Origin: JACVRW01 sp963819115
Lineage (GTDB): Bacteria; Actinomycetota; Thermoleophilia; Solirubrobacterales; Thermoleophilaceae
Direction: 5' to 3'
Assembly: GCA_963819115.1 (NCBI GenBank)
Contig: CAWFUR010000011.1
Location: 744,001 to 808,000, forward strand
Length of the DNA stretch: 64,000 nt
Part shown: positions 8,211-17,407 of the stretch, in pieces
Layout: each line of letters opens with the position of its first letter
Numbering within the stretch: position 1 is the first letter of the stretch
Position numbers and translations under genes: made by a program
Notes under the pieces: model-generated
The model's database searches: none
What the model was told of the DNA's origin: nothing
What the model saw: the letters and a program-made list of their open reading frames with translations, nothing else

Positions 8211-10474
8211 GGCTTGGCCGCGCGGTTCGCGTACGGCTGGTAGGTCCGGCAGGGCTCGCCCCTGAGACCGGGGCACGGCGGCAGGGCGGTGGGGACGCTC
8301 ACGCCCGGCACCACCGGCAGCAGGAGCCTGGACGGCATCTGCTTGGAGTGGGCGATCGAGACGGTGGCGGTTCCCGCCGGATCGGTCTCTCCGAACGACC
8401 AGATGGGCTGGTCGCCGTTCGGAGCAGCGATCGTGACCCGGATGCGCGAGCCGGCCCGGTAGGCGTGCCCCTGGTAGTAGAGCGGGATCGTGACCTCGGC
8501 GTAGCGGCCCGCCGGCATGGGGGAGACGTCGGCCTGCCTGAGGCTCAGCACGGGCTCGAGCGGCGTGCTCTTGGCGGCGTCGAGCTTGCGCTCGTTGGCG
8601 CGCAGCCAGCCACCCTGCACGAAGGTCTCCTTGCCGTCGGGCCGGACCTCGCTGATCGTTGCCTGGAGGTCCACGTTCGGGGTGGAGGAGCGGACCCACA
8701 GGTGCACCGCGCCGGCGCCGATCACAGTGGTGTTGGCGCTGAGTGGGCTGGTGAGATAGGAGGCGGCGCTACCCGCCGGGTTCTGCGTCCACTGATACGG
8801 AGGCGTGGCCGTCCACAGGCCACCGGAGCCGGCTGCGGTGTCGCCGGTGAAGTCGGTGAGCGGCCGGGCGTGCGCGTTCCAGGTGAACGACTCCGCGCCG
8901 GTGGCCGCGGGGGTTGCGTCCGTGAGCCCGCCGTTCGGGCCGAGGTACCACGACCGGCCGCTGGTTCCGGGGATCGGGAAGCTCGGCCACGAGCGCTCGA
9001 AGCCGGGGACCGGGTGGCCGGGCTGGACGCCGCCCGCGCCGCTGTCGAAGAGCACGCGGATCGACGGCAGCTGCTCGAATGCGGCGAGCGCGGTGGAGTA
9101 GGTGGGCTGCAGCTGGATCGGGTCGGGCGGCAGCGTCACTCCCGTGATGCCCATCGCCTCCTGGTAGATCACGGGCGCGGCGGCGTGGATCACCGCGGAC
9201 TTCAGGATCGGCGCCTCACGCGCCACGTAGAGCTGCAGGAAGTCGTACCACCGGTTGAACGTCGCGGGGTCGAGTGAGTCCACGTGGGTCCCGTTCGTGA
9301 ACGTGAACCACTTGTGGGACGTGCCGCTGAAGTGCTCGGCCAGGTCAGGGCAGTGACCGCCCGTCTGCTCGTCGGTCCACTGGCAGGCCATGAACACCGG
9401 CGCCTTGATCTTGTTCACGAACGTGACCGGTGATAGCGGGTCGGCCACGGACGGCACGTAGTGGTCGTTGGCGCGGATCTTGGCCATCAGGTCCACCGCC
9501 TCGGGGTGGAGGTCCTGGTTGGCCTTGCACTTCGCGTCGCCCTCCTGGATCCGCTTGTAGGCCCAGGGCTGGCCGCCGGTGGCCGATGCCGCCTGCGCGT
9601 CGTGGATCCGCTCCTGGGCCCAGGCCACCGCGAACCCGGTGTTGAGGATGCCGCCCGGGTAGAGAGTCGTCTGCGTGTTGTCGATCACCGAGAACGGCGC
9701 GATCGCCGCCAGGCTCGGCGGATTGTTCTGGGCGGTGAACAGCTGGCTGATCCCGCCGTAGGAGATTCCCATCATCCCGACCTTGTTGTGGAGCACCCAG
9801 GGCTGCCGCGAGACGGCCTCGATCACGTCGTAGCCGTCGAGGCCCTGCAGCGGCTCGAAGAAGTCGAACGCGCCGCCCGAGCAGCCGGTGCCGCGCATGT
9901 TCACGTCCACCACCGTGAACCCCATCAGGTTGGCGAGGATGGAGATCCCGCTCTGCGGGCCGGCGGGGTCCGCGTACCCGTAGCCCGAGTACTCGATCAG
10001 GGTCGGAGTGGGTCCGGAGGGAAGCTGCGGAAGCTCGACTCCGGGCAGCACCTTCGTCACGTCCTGTGGCGGATGCACGTAGATGGAGAGCTCTGTGCCG
10101 TCGCGGGTGGTGAGGTAGCCGTACCCGCTCGAGGGGATCGCCTGGTTGTAGACGGCGGTGCTGGGCGGAGCCGGCTTGGTGGAGAGCACCGTCAGCGGTC
10201 CCGAGGCCGTTCCTCCGGCCGAGGGGCGCACGCGGTAGCCGCTTCCCGGCGGCACGTTCCGGAACAGAAGGCCGCCGAGCGAGTTGGCCTTGCGCGTGGC
10301 GATCGTCGCGCCCGCGCCGTTCAGCAGCGACATCTGCGCGCCCGAGGTGAGCCCGGTGGCGTAGACCTGCTCGACGCTGCCGCGGGCGGTGAAGGCGCTG
10401 GCTGCGTCGGCGCCCACGGACATGAGTGCCAGCAACCCGGCAAACACGGCAACGGAGACCCTCAACCTCCTCAC
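8207..10474 (-). CDS. Secreted CocE/NonD family acyl hydrolase (X-Pro dipeptidyl-peptidase-like)
   Basis: The 755-residue protein starts at a GTG at 10474 with a signal peptide (RRLRVSVAVFAGLLALMSVGADAASA). The alpha/beta-hydrolase domain has the nucleophile elbow GISYGG (S238), an oxyanion/tyrosine region (LIEYSGYG) and the conserved NMRGTGCSGG. Likely acid and His of the triad lie in the WTDEQTGGH to NGTHVDS region. The C-terminal part is a jelly-roll (NTTVIGAGAVHLWVRSS..., AGSRIRVTIAAPNGD), as in CocE and PepX. An N-terminal carboxypeptidase-regulatory-like segment precedes it. It should hydrolyse an exported ester, amide or X-Pro peptide; the substrate cannot be told. The longer open frame running up to 12484 is not coding upstream of this start. 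Confidence 0.9.
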   Translation of the reverse strand: MRRLRVSVAVFAGLLALMSVGADAASAFTARGSVEQVYATGLTSGAQMSLLNGAGATIATRKANSLGGLLFRNVPPGSGYRVRPSAGGTASGPLTVLSTKPAPPSTAVYNQAIPSSGYGYLTTRDGTELSIYVHPPQDVTKVLPGVELPQLPSGPTPTLIEYSGYGYADPAGPQSGISILANLMGFTVVDVNMRGTGCSGGAFDFFEPLQGLDGYDVIEAVSRQPWVLHNKVGMMGISYGGISQLFTAQNNPPSLAAIAPFSVIDNTQTTLYPGGILNTGFAVAWAQERIHDAQAASATGGQPWAYKRIQEGDAKCKANQDLHPEAVDLMAKIRANDHYVPSVADPLSPVTFVNKIKAPVFMACQWTDEQTGGHCPDLAEHFSGTSHKWFTFTNGTHVDSLDPATFNRWYDFLQLYVAREAPILKSAVIHAAAPVIYQEAMGITGVTLPPDPIQLQPTYSTALAAFEQLPSIRVLFDSGAGGVQPGHPVPGFERSWPSFPIPGTSGRSWYLGPNGGLTDATPAATGAESFTWNAHARPLTDFTGDTAAGSGGLWTATPPYQWTQNPAGSAASYLTSPLSANTTVIGAGAVHLWVRSSTPNVDLQATISEVRPDGKETFVQGGWLRANERKLDAAKSTPLEPVLSLRQADVSPMPAGRYAEVTIPLYYQGHAYRAGSRIRVTIAAPNGDQPIWSFGETDPAGTATVSIAHSKQMPSRLLLPVVPGVSVPTALPPCPGLRGEPCRTYQPYANRAAKP

Positions 10475-10518
10475 GCCATGGGGAATACCCTCTTCGTGAG
10501 TTTCCGAAACACAAATGT

Positions 10519-10920
<402 letters not shown>

Positions 10921-10978
10921 ATCGTTCTCCCTGGTTGTGGTGGTGGCATGGTCCCCTACCGGGGTATAGGGTCGCGCG

Positions 10979-12565
10979 GTGGCTACGGAGGATCGCGGGG
11001 GACTTCTGGCAGCTTCGGACGCGCGGCCGATCCGCGCCGCCGAGGTGGTTGGCGCGCTTTCGATCGCGACCGATCTCGGCACCGGGCAGCCGCTCGAACA
11101 CGCGCTGCGCACCGCCGTGCTCGCGGTCCGTCTCGGCGAGCTGGCCGGGGCATCGGCACAGGAGCTGTACGACACCTACTACGTCGCGCTGCTTCACGCC
11201 TCCGGATGCACTTCGAACGGGCACGAGGCGGCCCAGCTGTTCGGTGACGACATCGCGCACAGAGCCGCGTTCTTCCTCGTGGACCCGACCAGCCCGGAGG
11301 AGGTGCTCGCCTTCTACCGGGCGCACGTGGGGGCGGGTCGCCCCCCGGAGGTTCGCGCCGCGCTCGTCGAGAACGCGATCGCCAACGCCGGCCCGAGGGC
11401 CGCGGAGGGGTTCGCGATGATGTGCGAGGTGGCGCAGCGGTTCGCGGGGTGGCTCGGCCTCGGCGCGAGCATCGAGGCGGCCCTGGAGTACGTCTTCGCG
11501 CGCTGGGACGGACGTGGATACCCGAACGTCCGCGGCGACGCGATCCCGTTGCCGATGCGTCTCCTGCACGTGGCCAGGGACATCTCCATCTTCATGTCGG
11601 CCGCGGGCCCCGACGAGGCACGTGCCGTGGTCGAGCGTCGATCCGGTGCCGCGTACGAGCCTCGGCTCGCCGACCTGGCCGTGCGCAACCTCGCCGACAT
11701 CCTCGACGAGCTGGACGAGGAGCAGATGTGGAAGGAAGCGCTCAACGTCGAGCCGTTTCCGCAGGTCTGGATCGCGGGCGAGCGGGTCGATGCCGCCTTC
11801 ACGGCCATCGCCACCCTCTCGGGCCTCAAGTCTCCGTGGCTCCGAGGGCACTCGACCGGTGTGGCCGAGTACGCCGAGGCCGCCGCGTGGCGCATGGGCC
11901 TGCCCCCGGCTTCGGTGACGCTCCTGCGGCGCGCCGCGCTTGCGCACGACCTCGGTCGCGTGGGCGTGTCGAACGCGATCTGGGAGAAGCCGGGCCCGCT
12001 CGGGTTCGGGGAGTGGGAGCGGGTCCGGCTCCATCCCCATTACACCGAGCGGGCCTTCGCCCAGTCCCCGGAGCTCACCCCGGTCGGGAGGCTGGCCGGC
12101 TCGCACCACGAGCGCCTCGACGGCTCCGGCTACCACCGCGGCACGGGTGGGCCGGCGCTCGACCAGGCAGCCCGCATCCTCGCCGCCGCCGATTGCTACG
12201 GAGCCATGCGCGAGGAGCGGCCGTACCGGCCGGCGCTCGATGCGCCGGCGGCAGAGGCGGAGCTGATGCGCGAGGCCCAGGAGGGCCGGCTCGACGCCGA
12301 TGCCGTGGACGCGGTCCTCGGGGCCGCCGGCCATCGCGTGCCGCACAGGCCTCGCGTCCTGCCGGCCGGGCTCACCGAACGCGAGCTGGAGGTGCTCCTC
12401 GTGCTCGCGCGCGGCGAGTCCAACCAGAGGATCGCCGACGATCTCGGCATCTCGCCCAAGACCGTCGGGCATCACGTGCAGCACGTCTACCAGAAGGCCG
12501 GTGTCCGAAGCCGGGCTGCGGCCACGGTCTGGGCCTTCGAGCAGGACCTCGTTCGCGCCGGATAG
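10979..12565 (+). CDS. Double HD-GYP-like phosphohydrolase fused to a LuxR-type DNA-binding domain
   Basis: The 528-residue protein starts at GTG 10979. TATAGG at 10965-10970 sits so close that the mRNA may be leaderless. Two HD-GYP-type halves are visible. The N-terminal one has lost the HD pair but keeps a GRGYP motif. The second has AHDLG (HD), the following Lys/His helices, HHERLDGSGY (GYP changed to GYH) and ADCYGAM. The last 65 residues are a LuxR/GerE helix-turn-helix (LTERELEVLLVLARGESNQRIADDLGISPKTV). It may couple turnover or binding of c-di-GMP or another nucleotide to transcription. The target is unknown; the divergent cupin/hydrolase genes 60 bases away are candidates. Confidence 0.88.
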   Translation: MATEDRGGLLAASDARPIRAAEVVGALSIATDLGTGQPLEHALRTAVLAVRLGELAGASAQELYDTYYVALLHASGCTSNGHEAAQLFGDDIAHRAAFFLVDPTSPEEVLAFYRAHVGAGRPPEVRAALVENAIANAGPRAAEGFAMMCEVAQRFAGWLGLGASIEAALEYVFARWDGRGYPNVRGDAIPLPMRLLHVARDISIFMSAAGPDEARAVVERRSGAAYEPRLADLAVRNLADILDELDEEQMWKEALNVEPFPQVWIAGERVDAAFTAIATLSGLKSPWLRGHSTGVAEYAEAAAWRMGLPPASVTLLRRAALAHDLGRVGVSNAIWEKPGPLGFGEWERVRLHPHYTERAFAQSPELTPVGRLAGSHHERLDGSGYHRGTGGPALDQAARILAAADCYGAMREERPYRPALDAPAAEAELMREAQEGRLDADAVDAVLGAAGHRVPHRPRVLPAGLTERELEVLLVLARGESNQRIADDLGISPKTVGHHVQHVYQKAGVRSRAAATVWAFEQDLVRAG

Positions 12566-12657
12566 GGCATTCGCCCGATTCGCCGGGGACCCCTCGGGCG
12601 TACCGTCGCCTCACCATCGGCACCGACCCGCGGTGCCGGACACCAAGGAGGACTCGC

Positions 12658-12930
12658 ATGATCCTGGCAACCACGAAGGTCGAGGATTTCGACCGCTTCC
12701 TGGAGATCTTTTCGACCAAGGGCGCTGAGAAGCGGAAGCAGCACGGTTCCAAGGGCTCGTCTGTGTTCCGGGATCCCACAGAGGACGACCGCGTCTGGGT
12801 GCTGTTCGACTGGGATGCCGAGGGTTGGCAGAACTTCGTCTCCGACCCCGAGGTGCCGCCGATCCTTCAGGAGGCCGGGCACAAGGGCAAGCCGGAGTCG
12901 GCGGGATTTGCCGGCCAGTACGACGCCTAA
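12658..12930 (+). CDS. Small ABM/Dabb-like protein
   Basis: The 90-residue protein starts at ATG 12658 behind AAGGAGG. Its layout (MILATTKVEDFDRFLEIFS, a Lys-rich turn, RVWVLFDWDAEGWQNFVSDPEVPPILQ) fits the dimeric alpha/beta-barrel of antibiotic-biosynthesis-monooxygenase-like or cyclase-like proteins. No catalytic residue can be named. It stands six bases ahead of the binding-protein gene, so they are probably co-transcribed. The family assignment is a pattern-based inference. Confidence 0.7.
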   Translation: MILATTKVEDFDRFLEIFSTKGAEKRKQHGSKGSSVFRDPTEDDRVWVLFDWDAEGWQNFVSDPEVPPILQEAGHKGKPESAGFAGQYDA

Positions 12931-12936
12931 GCGGCC

Positions 12937-14052
12937 ATGGCGGACTCGATCAAGGTGGGCGTGATCACGGACCAGACGGGTGCGTTGTCGTTCATGGGCA
13001 TCGCCAACGCCAACGTGGCCCGGATGGTCATCGACGACATCAACGAGAAGGGCGGCCTGCTGGGCCGCCAGTTGGAGCTGCACCTCGAGGACAGCGAGAC
13101 CACGGACAGCGCCGCGGAAACCGGAGCCACCAAGCTCGTGCAGGAGGATGAGGTCGATGTGATCTTCGGCGGCATCTACAGCTCCACTCGCCAGGCCATC
13201 AAGGGCCCTGCGGTGGAGAAGGGCCGGAAGCTCTACATCTACCCGGAGCAATACGAGGGGCAGGAGCACGACCCCCTGATCTTCTGTACCGGCCCGGTGC
13301 CGGCGCAGCAGATCGACCCCTTCATTCCCTGGCTGATGAAGAGGACGGGGGCGAAGAGCTTCTACTTCCCGTCAGCGGACTACATCTGGCCGCACACGCT
13401 GAACGCGAGGGTCCGAGAGGCGGTGACGGCGAACGGTGGTGAGATCGTCGGTGAGGAGTACTTCCCCCTCGATCACATGGACTACGGCGAGACGGTCGAG
13501 AAGATCACCGCCAGTGGCGCGGACGTGGTGTTCAACACGATCGTTCCTCCCGGGCTCACGCCGTTCCTGGAGGAGCTGCACAACTCGGGGTTCACGGAGA
13601 GGGGCGGGCAGATCGTCTGCACGTACTTCGACGAGAACTTCCTGAACCTGGTGCCGGCGGCCCAGGTGGAGGGTCTGTGGAGCTGCCTCGACTACTACCA
13701 GGAGGTGAGCGAGCCGTTCAGCAAGGAGCTGCTCGGTCGGTACGACCAGCTCTATCCGGGCAGTGCGGCGTTCACCGCGGGCAGCGCATGCTCAGGCATG
13801 TACCGGGGCCTGAAGCTCTGGGAGGCCGCCGTGAAGGAGGCGGGCACCCTGGAGCAGGACGAGGTGATCCGGGCCCTGGACCACGCGAAGATCGCGGACG
13901 GCCCGGGAGGTCCGGCCGAGATGGTGCCCGGGCAGCACCACGTTCGGATGAACATGTACATCGCCCAGGCAACAGACGGTCACTTCAAGGTGATCGAGAA
14001 CCTGGGGGCGATCGATCCCGAGGAGGTCCCGCAGGCAAGCCTGAGCGTCTGA
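12937..14052 (+). CDS. Cytoplasmic amide/urea-type ligand-binding protein (AmiC/UrtA-like, periplasmic-binding fold)
   Basis: The 371-residue protein begins MADSIKVGVITDQTGALSFMG and is a type-I periplasmic-binding fold of the Leu/Ile/Val and AmiC/UrtA group. Landmarks are NVARMVIDDINEKGGLLGRQLELH, a Ser/Thr ligand loop (GGIYSSTRQA), the YPEQYEG segment typical of the short-chain amide/urea subgroup, and the C-terminal MYIAQATDGHF. It has no signal peptide or lipobox, and no permease or ATPase gene is nearby. It may therefore be an intracellular ligand sensor, as AmiC is for amidase control, rather than a transporter component. A preceding small gene is coupled to it. Confidence 0.85.
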   Translation: MADSIKVGVITDQTGALSFMGIANANVARMVIDDINEKGGLLGRQLELHLEDSETTDSAAETGATKLVQEDEVDVIFGGIYSSTRQAIKGPAVEKGRKLYIYPEQYEGQEHDPLIFCTGPVPAQQIDPFIPWLMKRTGAKSFYFPSADYIWPHTLNARVREAVTANGGEIVGEEYFPLDHMDYGETVEKITASGADVVFNTIVPPGLTPFLEELHNSGFTERGGQIVCTYFDENFLNLVPAAQVEGLWSCLDYYQEVSEPFSKELLGRYDQLYPGSAAFTAGSACSGMYRGLKLWEAAVKEAGTLEQDEVIRALDHAKIADGPGGPAEMVPGQHHVRMNMYIAQATDGHFKVIENLGAIDPEEVPQASLSV

Positions 14053-14057
14053 ACCGG

Positions 14058-14447
14058 CTAGTCCGGGGGCAGGCCGACCGCTTCGAGGGCTTCCTCCTTG
14101 TTGCGGAACGCCTGCTCCCGCACCACCCGCTCACCCCTGAAGGTGAACACGAAGGCGAACAGCTCGTCCACGGCGATCTCGCTGGCGGGACCGGACCCCA
14201 CCGCCTGAGCGACCGCCACCACCTTGTCCCCGATATCGATCAGCTCCACCGGCACCACGTCGTAGCCGGACAGGGTCTTCTGGTTCTCCTCGTAGATCAC
14301 CCGGATGGCCTCGTTGCCGTGGTGGGTACCGAGAAGGAGCGTCTCGAACACAACCTCCGGGTCGTAGACCTGCACCAGGGCGTCGAGATCGCCACGGTTG
14401 TGGGCGTCGAAGCCCGCCTTGATGCGTTCCACGTTCTCGCGCGACAT
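14058..14447 (-). CDS. SnoaL/NTF2-like family protein
   Basis: The 129-residue protein opens MSRENVERIKAGFDAHNRGDLDALVQVYDPEVVFE, the standard opening of nuclear-transport-factor-2-like SnoaL proteins in actinobacteria. It continues with the curved sheet segments ending in FTFRGERVVREQAFRNKEEALEAVGL. The cone-shaped fold binds a small ligand or acts as an isomerase in some members; here the role is unknown. It is convergent with the binding-protein gene (5 bases apart) and is one of several such paralogues in the window (33165, 19767). Confidence 0.88.
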   Translation of the reverse strand: MSRENVERIKAGFDAHNRGDLDALVQVYDPEVVFETLLLGTHHGNEAIRVIYEENQKTLSGYDVVPVELIDIGDKVVAVAQAVGSGPASEIAVDELFAFVFTFRGERVVREQAFRNKEEALEAVGLPPD

Positions 14448-14537
14448 CGCGGTCGAGTATCGCCCACAGACTGGATGCCGCGCAATCTCGCTGCCGGGCC
14501 GGTCAAGTCACCCGGGCGATCGTCCGATGCTGGACGC

Positions 14538-15509
14538 ATGCCCACCGAATCAGCAGTACTGCCGATCGCGAGCGCGCGCCTGGTCACGCGCAGCGACTTC
14601 GACGGTCTCGTATGCGCCGCCCTGATGAAGGAGCTCGGGATCCTCGACGACATCCTGTTCGTCCACCCCAAGGATGTGCAGGACGGGAAGGTCGAGCTCA
14701 CCGGGAACGACGTGACCACGAACCTGCCCTATCGCCCGGAGGTGGCGCTCTCCTTCGACCATCACAGCTCGGAGGACGCCCGCGTCACCGAGGAGGCCGA
14801 CAACCGGGTGGCCATCTCGAGCGCCGACTCGGCGGCGCGCGTGGTGTACGAGTACTTCGGAGGCGCCGAGCGCTTCCCGCGCGTGAGCGCCGAGATGATG
14901 GACGCGGTCGACAAGGCCGATGCCGCGAAGTTCAACGAGAGCGAGATCCTCGATCCGCAGGGCTGGATCCTGCTGAGCTTCCTGATGGATCCGCGCACCG
15001 GGCTCGGCCGCTTCCGCGACTTCCGGATATCGAACTACGAGCTCATGATGCTGCTGATCGACCTCTGCCTCGAGCACAGCGTCGACGAGATCCTCGCGCA
15101 CCCCGACGTGGCCGAGCGCGTGGCTCTCTACAACGAGCACGCCGGCGCCGCCACCGAGCAGATCCGCCGGTGCTCCACCGTGTACGGCCGCGTGGTGGTG
15201 CTCGACCTCCGCGAGGAGGAGCTCATCCATCCGACGAACCGCTTCATGGTCTACGCGCTGCACCCCCGGTGCACCGTCTCCGTTCACGTCCTGTGGGGAC
15301 TGCGCCGGCAGAACACCGTGCTGGCGGTCGGCCGTTCCATCATCGACCGCTCATCGACCTTCGACATCGGCGGACTGATGCTCGCCCACGGAGGCGGTGG
15401 CCACGAGGCTGCGGGGACCTGCCAGGTCGAGAACGACCGCGCCCAGGCCGTCCTCAGCGAGATCGTGGGCACGGTCGACGCGGCCGAGCACCGGGCAGAC
15501 CCCGCCTGA
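14538..15509 (+). CDS. DHH family phosphoesterase (NrnA/exopolyphosphatase-like)
   Basis: The ATG at 14538 gives 323 residues. The DHH domain shows RSDFDGLVCAAL (motif I, DFD), a later DHHSSE (motif III, near residue 75) and the Asp of MDAVDKADAAKF. The C-terminal DHHA1 domain ends with GGLMLAHGGGGHEAAGTC, the phosphate-binding glycine loop. It should be an Mn-dependent phosphoesterase acting on short oligonucleotides, pAp, cyclic dinucleotides or polyphosphate; motifs alone do not decide which. Length is normal for stand-alone DHH-DHHA1 proteins, and no GGDEF or PAS part is fused. The gene is divergent from the SnoaL gene. Confidence 0.9.
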   Translation: MPTESAVLPIASARLVTRSDFDGLVCAALMKELGILDDILFVHPKDVQDGKVELTGNDVTTNLPYRPEVALSFDHHSSEDARVTEEADNRVAISSADSAARVVYEYFGGAERFPRVSAEMMDAVDKADAAKFNESEILDPQGWILLSFLMDPRTGLGRFRDFRISNYELMMLLIDLCLEHSVDEILAHPDVAERVALYNEHAGAATEQIRRCSTVYGRVVVLDLREEELIHPTNRFMVYALHPRCTVSVHVLWGLRRQNTVLAVGRSIIDRSSTFDIGGLMLAHGGGGHEAAGTCQVENDRAQAVLSEIVGTVDAAEHRADPA

Positions 15510-15553
15510 CCGACCGGAAGGGCGTTCCGGGGGCTATCCGGCTAATGCACCGG

Positions 15554-15638
15554 TGGGATGCACGGGACGGATTGCCCGCGCGGTTTGGAGTGCTTGGTCA
15601 CTCCTGCATCCCATAGGTGCGTGAGCGACCACGCACTC
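15554..15638. other. Inverted repeats able to form a pseudoknot, in the 187-base gap before the reductase gene
   Basis: Left arm 15588-15603 (GAGTGCTTGGTCACTC) pairs with 15623-15638 (14 of 16 positions). The loop between the arms contains TGCATCCCA (15605-15613), which is a perfect complement of TGGGATGCA at 15554-15562, upstream of the left arm. The two helices interleave, so an H-type pseudoknot is possible. It could be a leader element for the gene at 15697 or a terminator after the DHH gene ending at 15509. Confidence 0.45.
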
Positions 15639-15696
15639 CGGCGGCGGCCCTCCAGGGGGCACGCCGTCCTGACCTACCTGCAGTAGAACTCCCGCC

Positions 15697-16707
15697 ATGA
15701 GCGGAGAGAGCGTCCTTGTCACCGGTGGGTCCGGATTCATCGGCTCGCACACCATCCTCGACCTGCTGGGAGCCGGGTATCGCGTGCGCACGACGGTGCG
15801 CTCGCCCGAGCGGGAGGCGACCGTGCGCGAGCTTCTGGGCGCCGAGAGCGCCGACTCTCTCTCGTTCGCCATCGCCGACCTGACGTCGGACGCGGGCTGG
15901 GGGGAGGCCGTGTCGGGGTGCGACTTCGTGCTCCACCTGGCCTCCCCGTTTCCGCTCGGGCCGCCGAAGCACGAGGACGATCTGATCTTGCCGGCTCGCG
16001 AGGGCGCGCTGCGCGTGCTCGCGGCCGCGCGCGACGCGCGGGTGAAGCGCGTCGTGATGACTTCGTCTTTCGCGGCGATCGGATATGGCGGGACGCCCCG
16101 CGACCGGCCCTTCACCGAGAAGGACTGGACCAACCCGGACGGCGACGGGGTGAGTGCCTACGCGAAGTCGAAGACCCTCGCCGAGCGCGCCGCCTGGGAC
16201 TTCATCGAGCGTGAGGGCGGGGGCCTCGAGCTGTCCGTGGTCAACCCCGTCGGCGTCTTCGGCCCGGCGCTCGGCTCGGACATCTCCACCTCGCTCCAGC
16301 TCGTGAAGCGGCTCCTCGACGGCGCGATGCCCGGGCTCCCGCGGGTGAGCTTCGGCATCGTCGACGTCCGTGACGTCGCGGACATGCACCGGCGGGCGAT
16401 GACCGATCCCGGGGCCGCGGGCGAGCGCTTCCTGGCGGTGGCCGGCGAGTTCATGAGCGTCGCCGAGATCGCCGCGGTGCTGCGCGAGCGCATGGGGGAC
16501 GACGCGAAGAAGGTGCCCACACGGATGTTGCCCAACTGGCTCGTCCGCCTGGTGTCGCGCTTCGACTCCTCGGTCAAACAGATCGTGCCCGAGCTCGGCA
16601 AGGTCAAGCAGGCGAGCAACGCCAAGGCGAAGCAAACCCTCGGCTGGTCCCCCCGATCGAACGAGGACGCGATCGTGGCGACCGCCGAGAGCCTGCTTCG
16701 TCAATGA
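15697..16707 (+). CDS. Extended short-chain dehydrogenase, dihydroflavonol-4-reductase-like
   Basis: The 336-residue protein has the N-terminal Rossmann motif TGGSGFIGSH (about 10-19), a cofactor-discriminating Arg region (RTTVRSPER), the catalytic Ser region VMTSSFAAIGYGG, and YAKSK with Tyr155 and Lys159. VVNPVGVFGPALG is the substrate-loop signature of the DFR/cinnamoyl-reductase type. It reduces or oxidises a carbonyl with NADP(H); the natural substrate in bacteria of this kind is unknown. The stretch in front (15510-15696) holds no gene but does hold an RNA-structure candidate. Confidence 0.9.
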   Translation: MSGESVLVTGGSGFIGSHTILDLLGAGYRVRTTVRSPEREATVRELLGAESADSLSFAIADLTSDAGWGEAVSGCDFVLHLASPFPLGPPKHEDDLILPAREGALRVLAAARDARVKRVVMTSSFAAIGYGGTPRDRPFTEKDWTNPDGDGVSAYAKSKTLAERAAWDFIEREGGGLELSVVNPVGVFGPALGSDISTSLQLVKRLLDGAMPGLPRVSFGIVDVRDVADMHRRAMTDPGAAGERFLAVAGEFMSVAEIAAVLRERMGDDAKKVPTRMLPNWLVRLVSRFDSSVKQIVPELGKVKQASNAKAKQTLGWSPRSNEDAIVATAESLLRQ

Positions 16708-16753
16708 ACTCGTCGGTGGTGATCGTGCCGCACATCCGGAACGGTTAGGTGAT

Positions 16754-17407
16754 TCAGCCGCCCCCGTCCACGATGCCGGACCGGTAGGCGAGAACGACCG
16801 CCTGGACACGGTCGCGGAGGTTCAGCTTCTGGAGCACGTGCGTCACGTGCGTCTTCACGGTCGTGTCCGTGATGAAGAGCTGCTCGCCGATCTCTGCGTT
16901 CGAGAGCCCGCGGGCGATCAGGCGGAACACCTCCATCTCGCGCGAGGTGAGCTCCTGGAGCTCCTTCGGGGGCGCCGGACGGGCGACCCTGGCGAACTGG
17001 CCGATCACCCGGTGGGTGATCGAGGGAGAGAGGAGGGCGTCCCCGGCGGCCACCGTCCGGATCGCCGCTAGGAGTTGCTCGGGCGGCTCGTCCTTCAGGA
17101 CGAAGCCACTGGCGCCGGCGCTGAGCGCCTCGTAGATGTACTCGTCGAGGTCGAAGGTGGTGAGGATCAGGATCCGGACCTCGCCGTTTGCCGCCAGGAT
17201 CTCCCGGGTGGCCTGGAGACCGTCGAGCTCGGGCATCCGTATGTCCATCAGCACGACGTTGGGCTGAAACCGCGCAGCCTGATGAACGGCCTCGCGGCCC
17301 GTCCCGGCCTCTGCCACCACATCGATGTCACCCTCGCCCGCAAGCAGCATCCGGAAGCCCGCCCGCACCATCGACTGATCGTCGGCCACGAGGACGCGGA
17401 TGCTCAT
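16754..17407 (-). CDS. NarL/FixJ-type response regulator
   Basis: The 217-residue protein has a receiver domain (1-120; acidic pair DD at 9-10, phospho-acceptor D55 in LMDIRMP, Thr in LTTF, Lys in LKDEP). After a linker comes a LuxR-type HTH (LTSREMEVFRLIARGLSNAEIGEQLFITDTTVKTHV, about 148-185). It is the cognate partner of the kinase gene upstream: the two overlap by four bases (ATGA) and are co-translated. The output is transcription; the targets are not visible. Confidence 0.94.
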   Translation of the reverse strand: MSIRVLVADDQSMVRAGFRMLLAGEGDIDVVAEAGTGREAVHQAARFQPNVVLMDIRMPELDGLQATREILAANGEVRILILTTFDLDEYIYEALSAGASGFVLKDEPPEQLLAAIRTVAAGDALLSPSITHRVIGQFARVARPAPPKELQELTSREMEVFRLIARGLSNAEIGEQLFITDTTVKTHVTHVLQKLNLRDRVQAVVLAYRSGIVDGGG

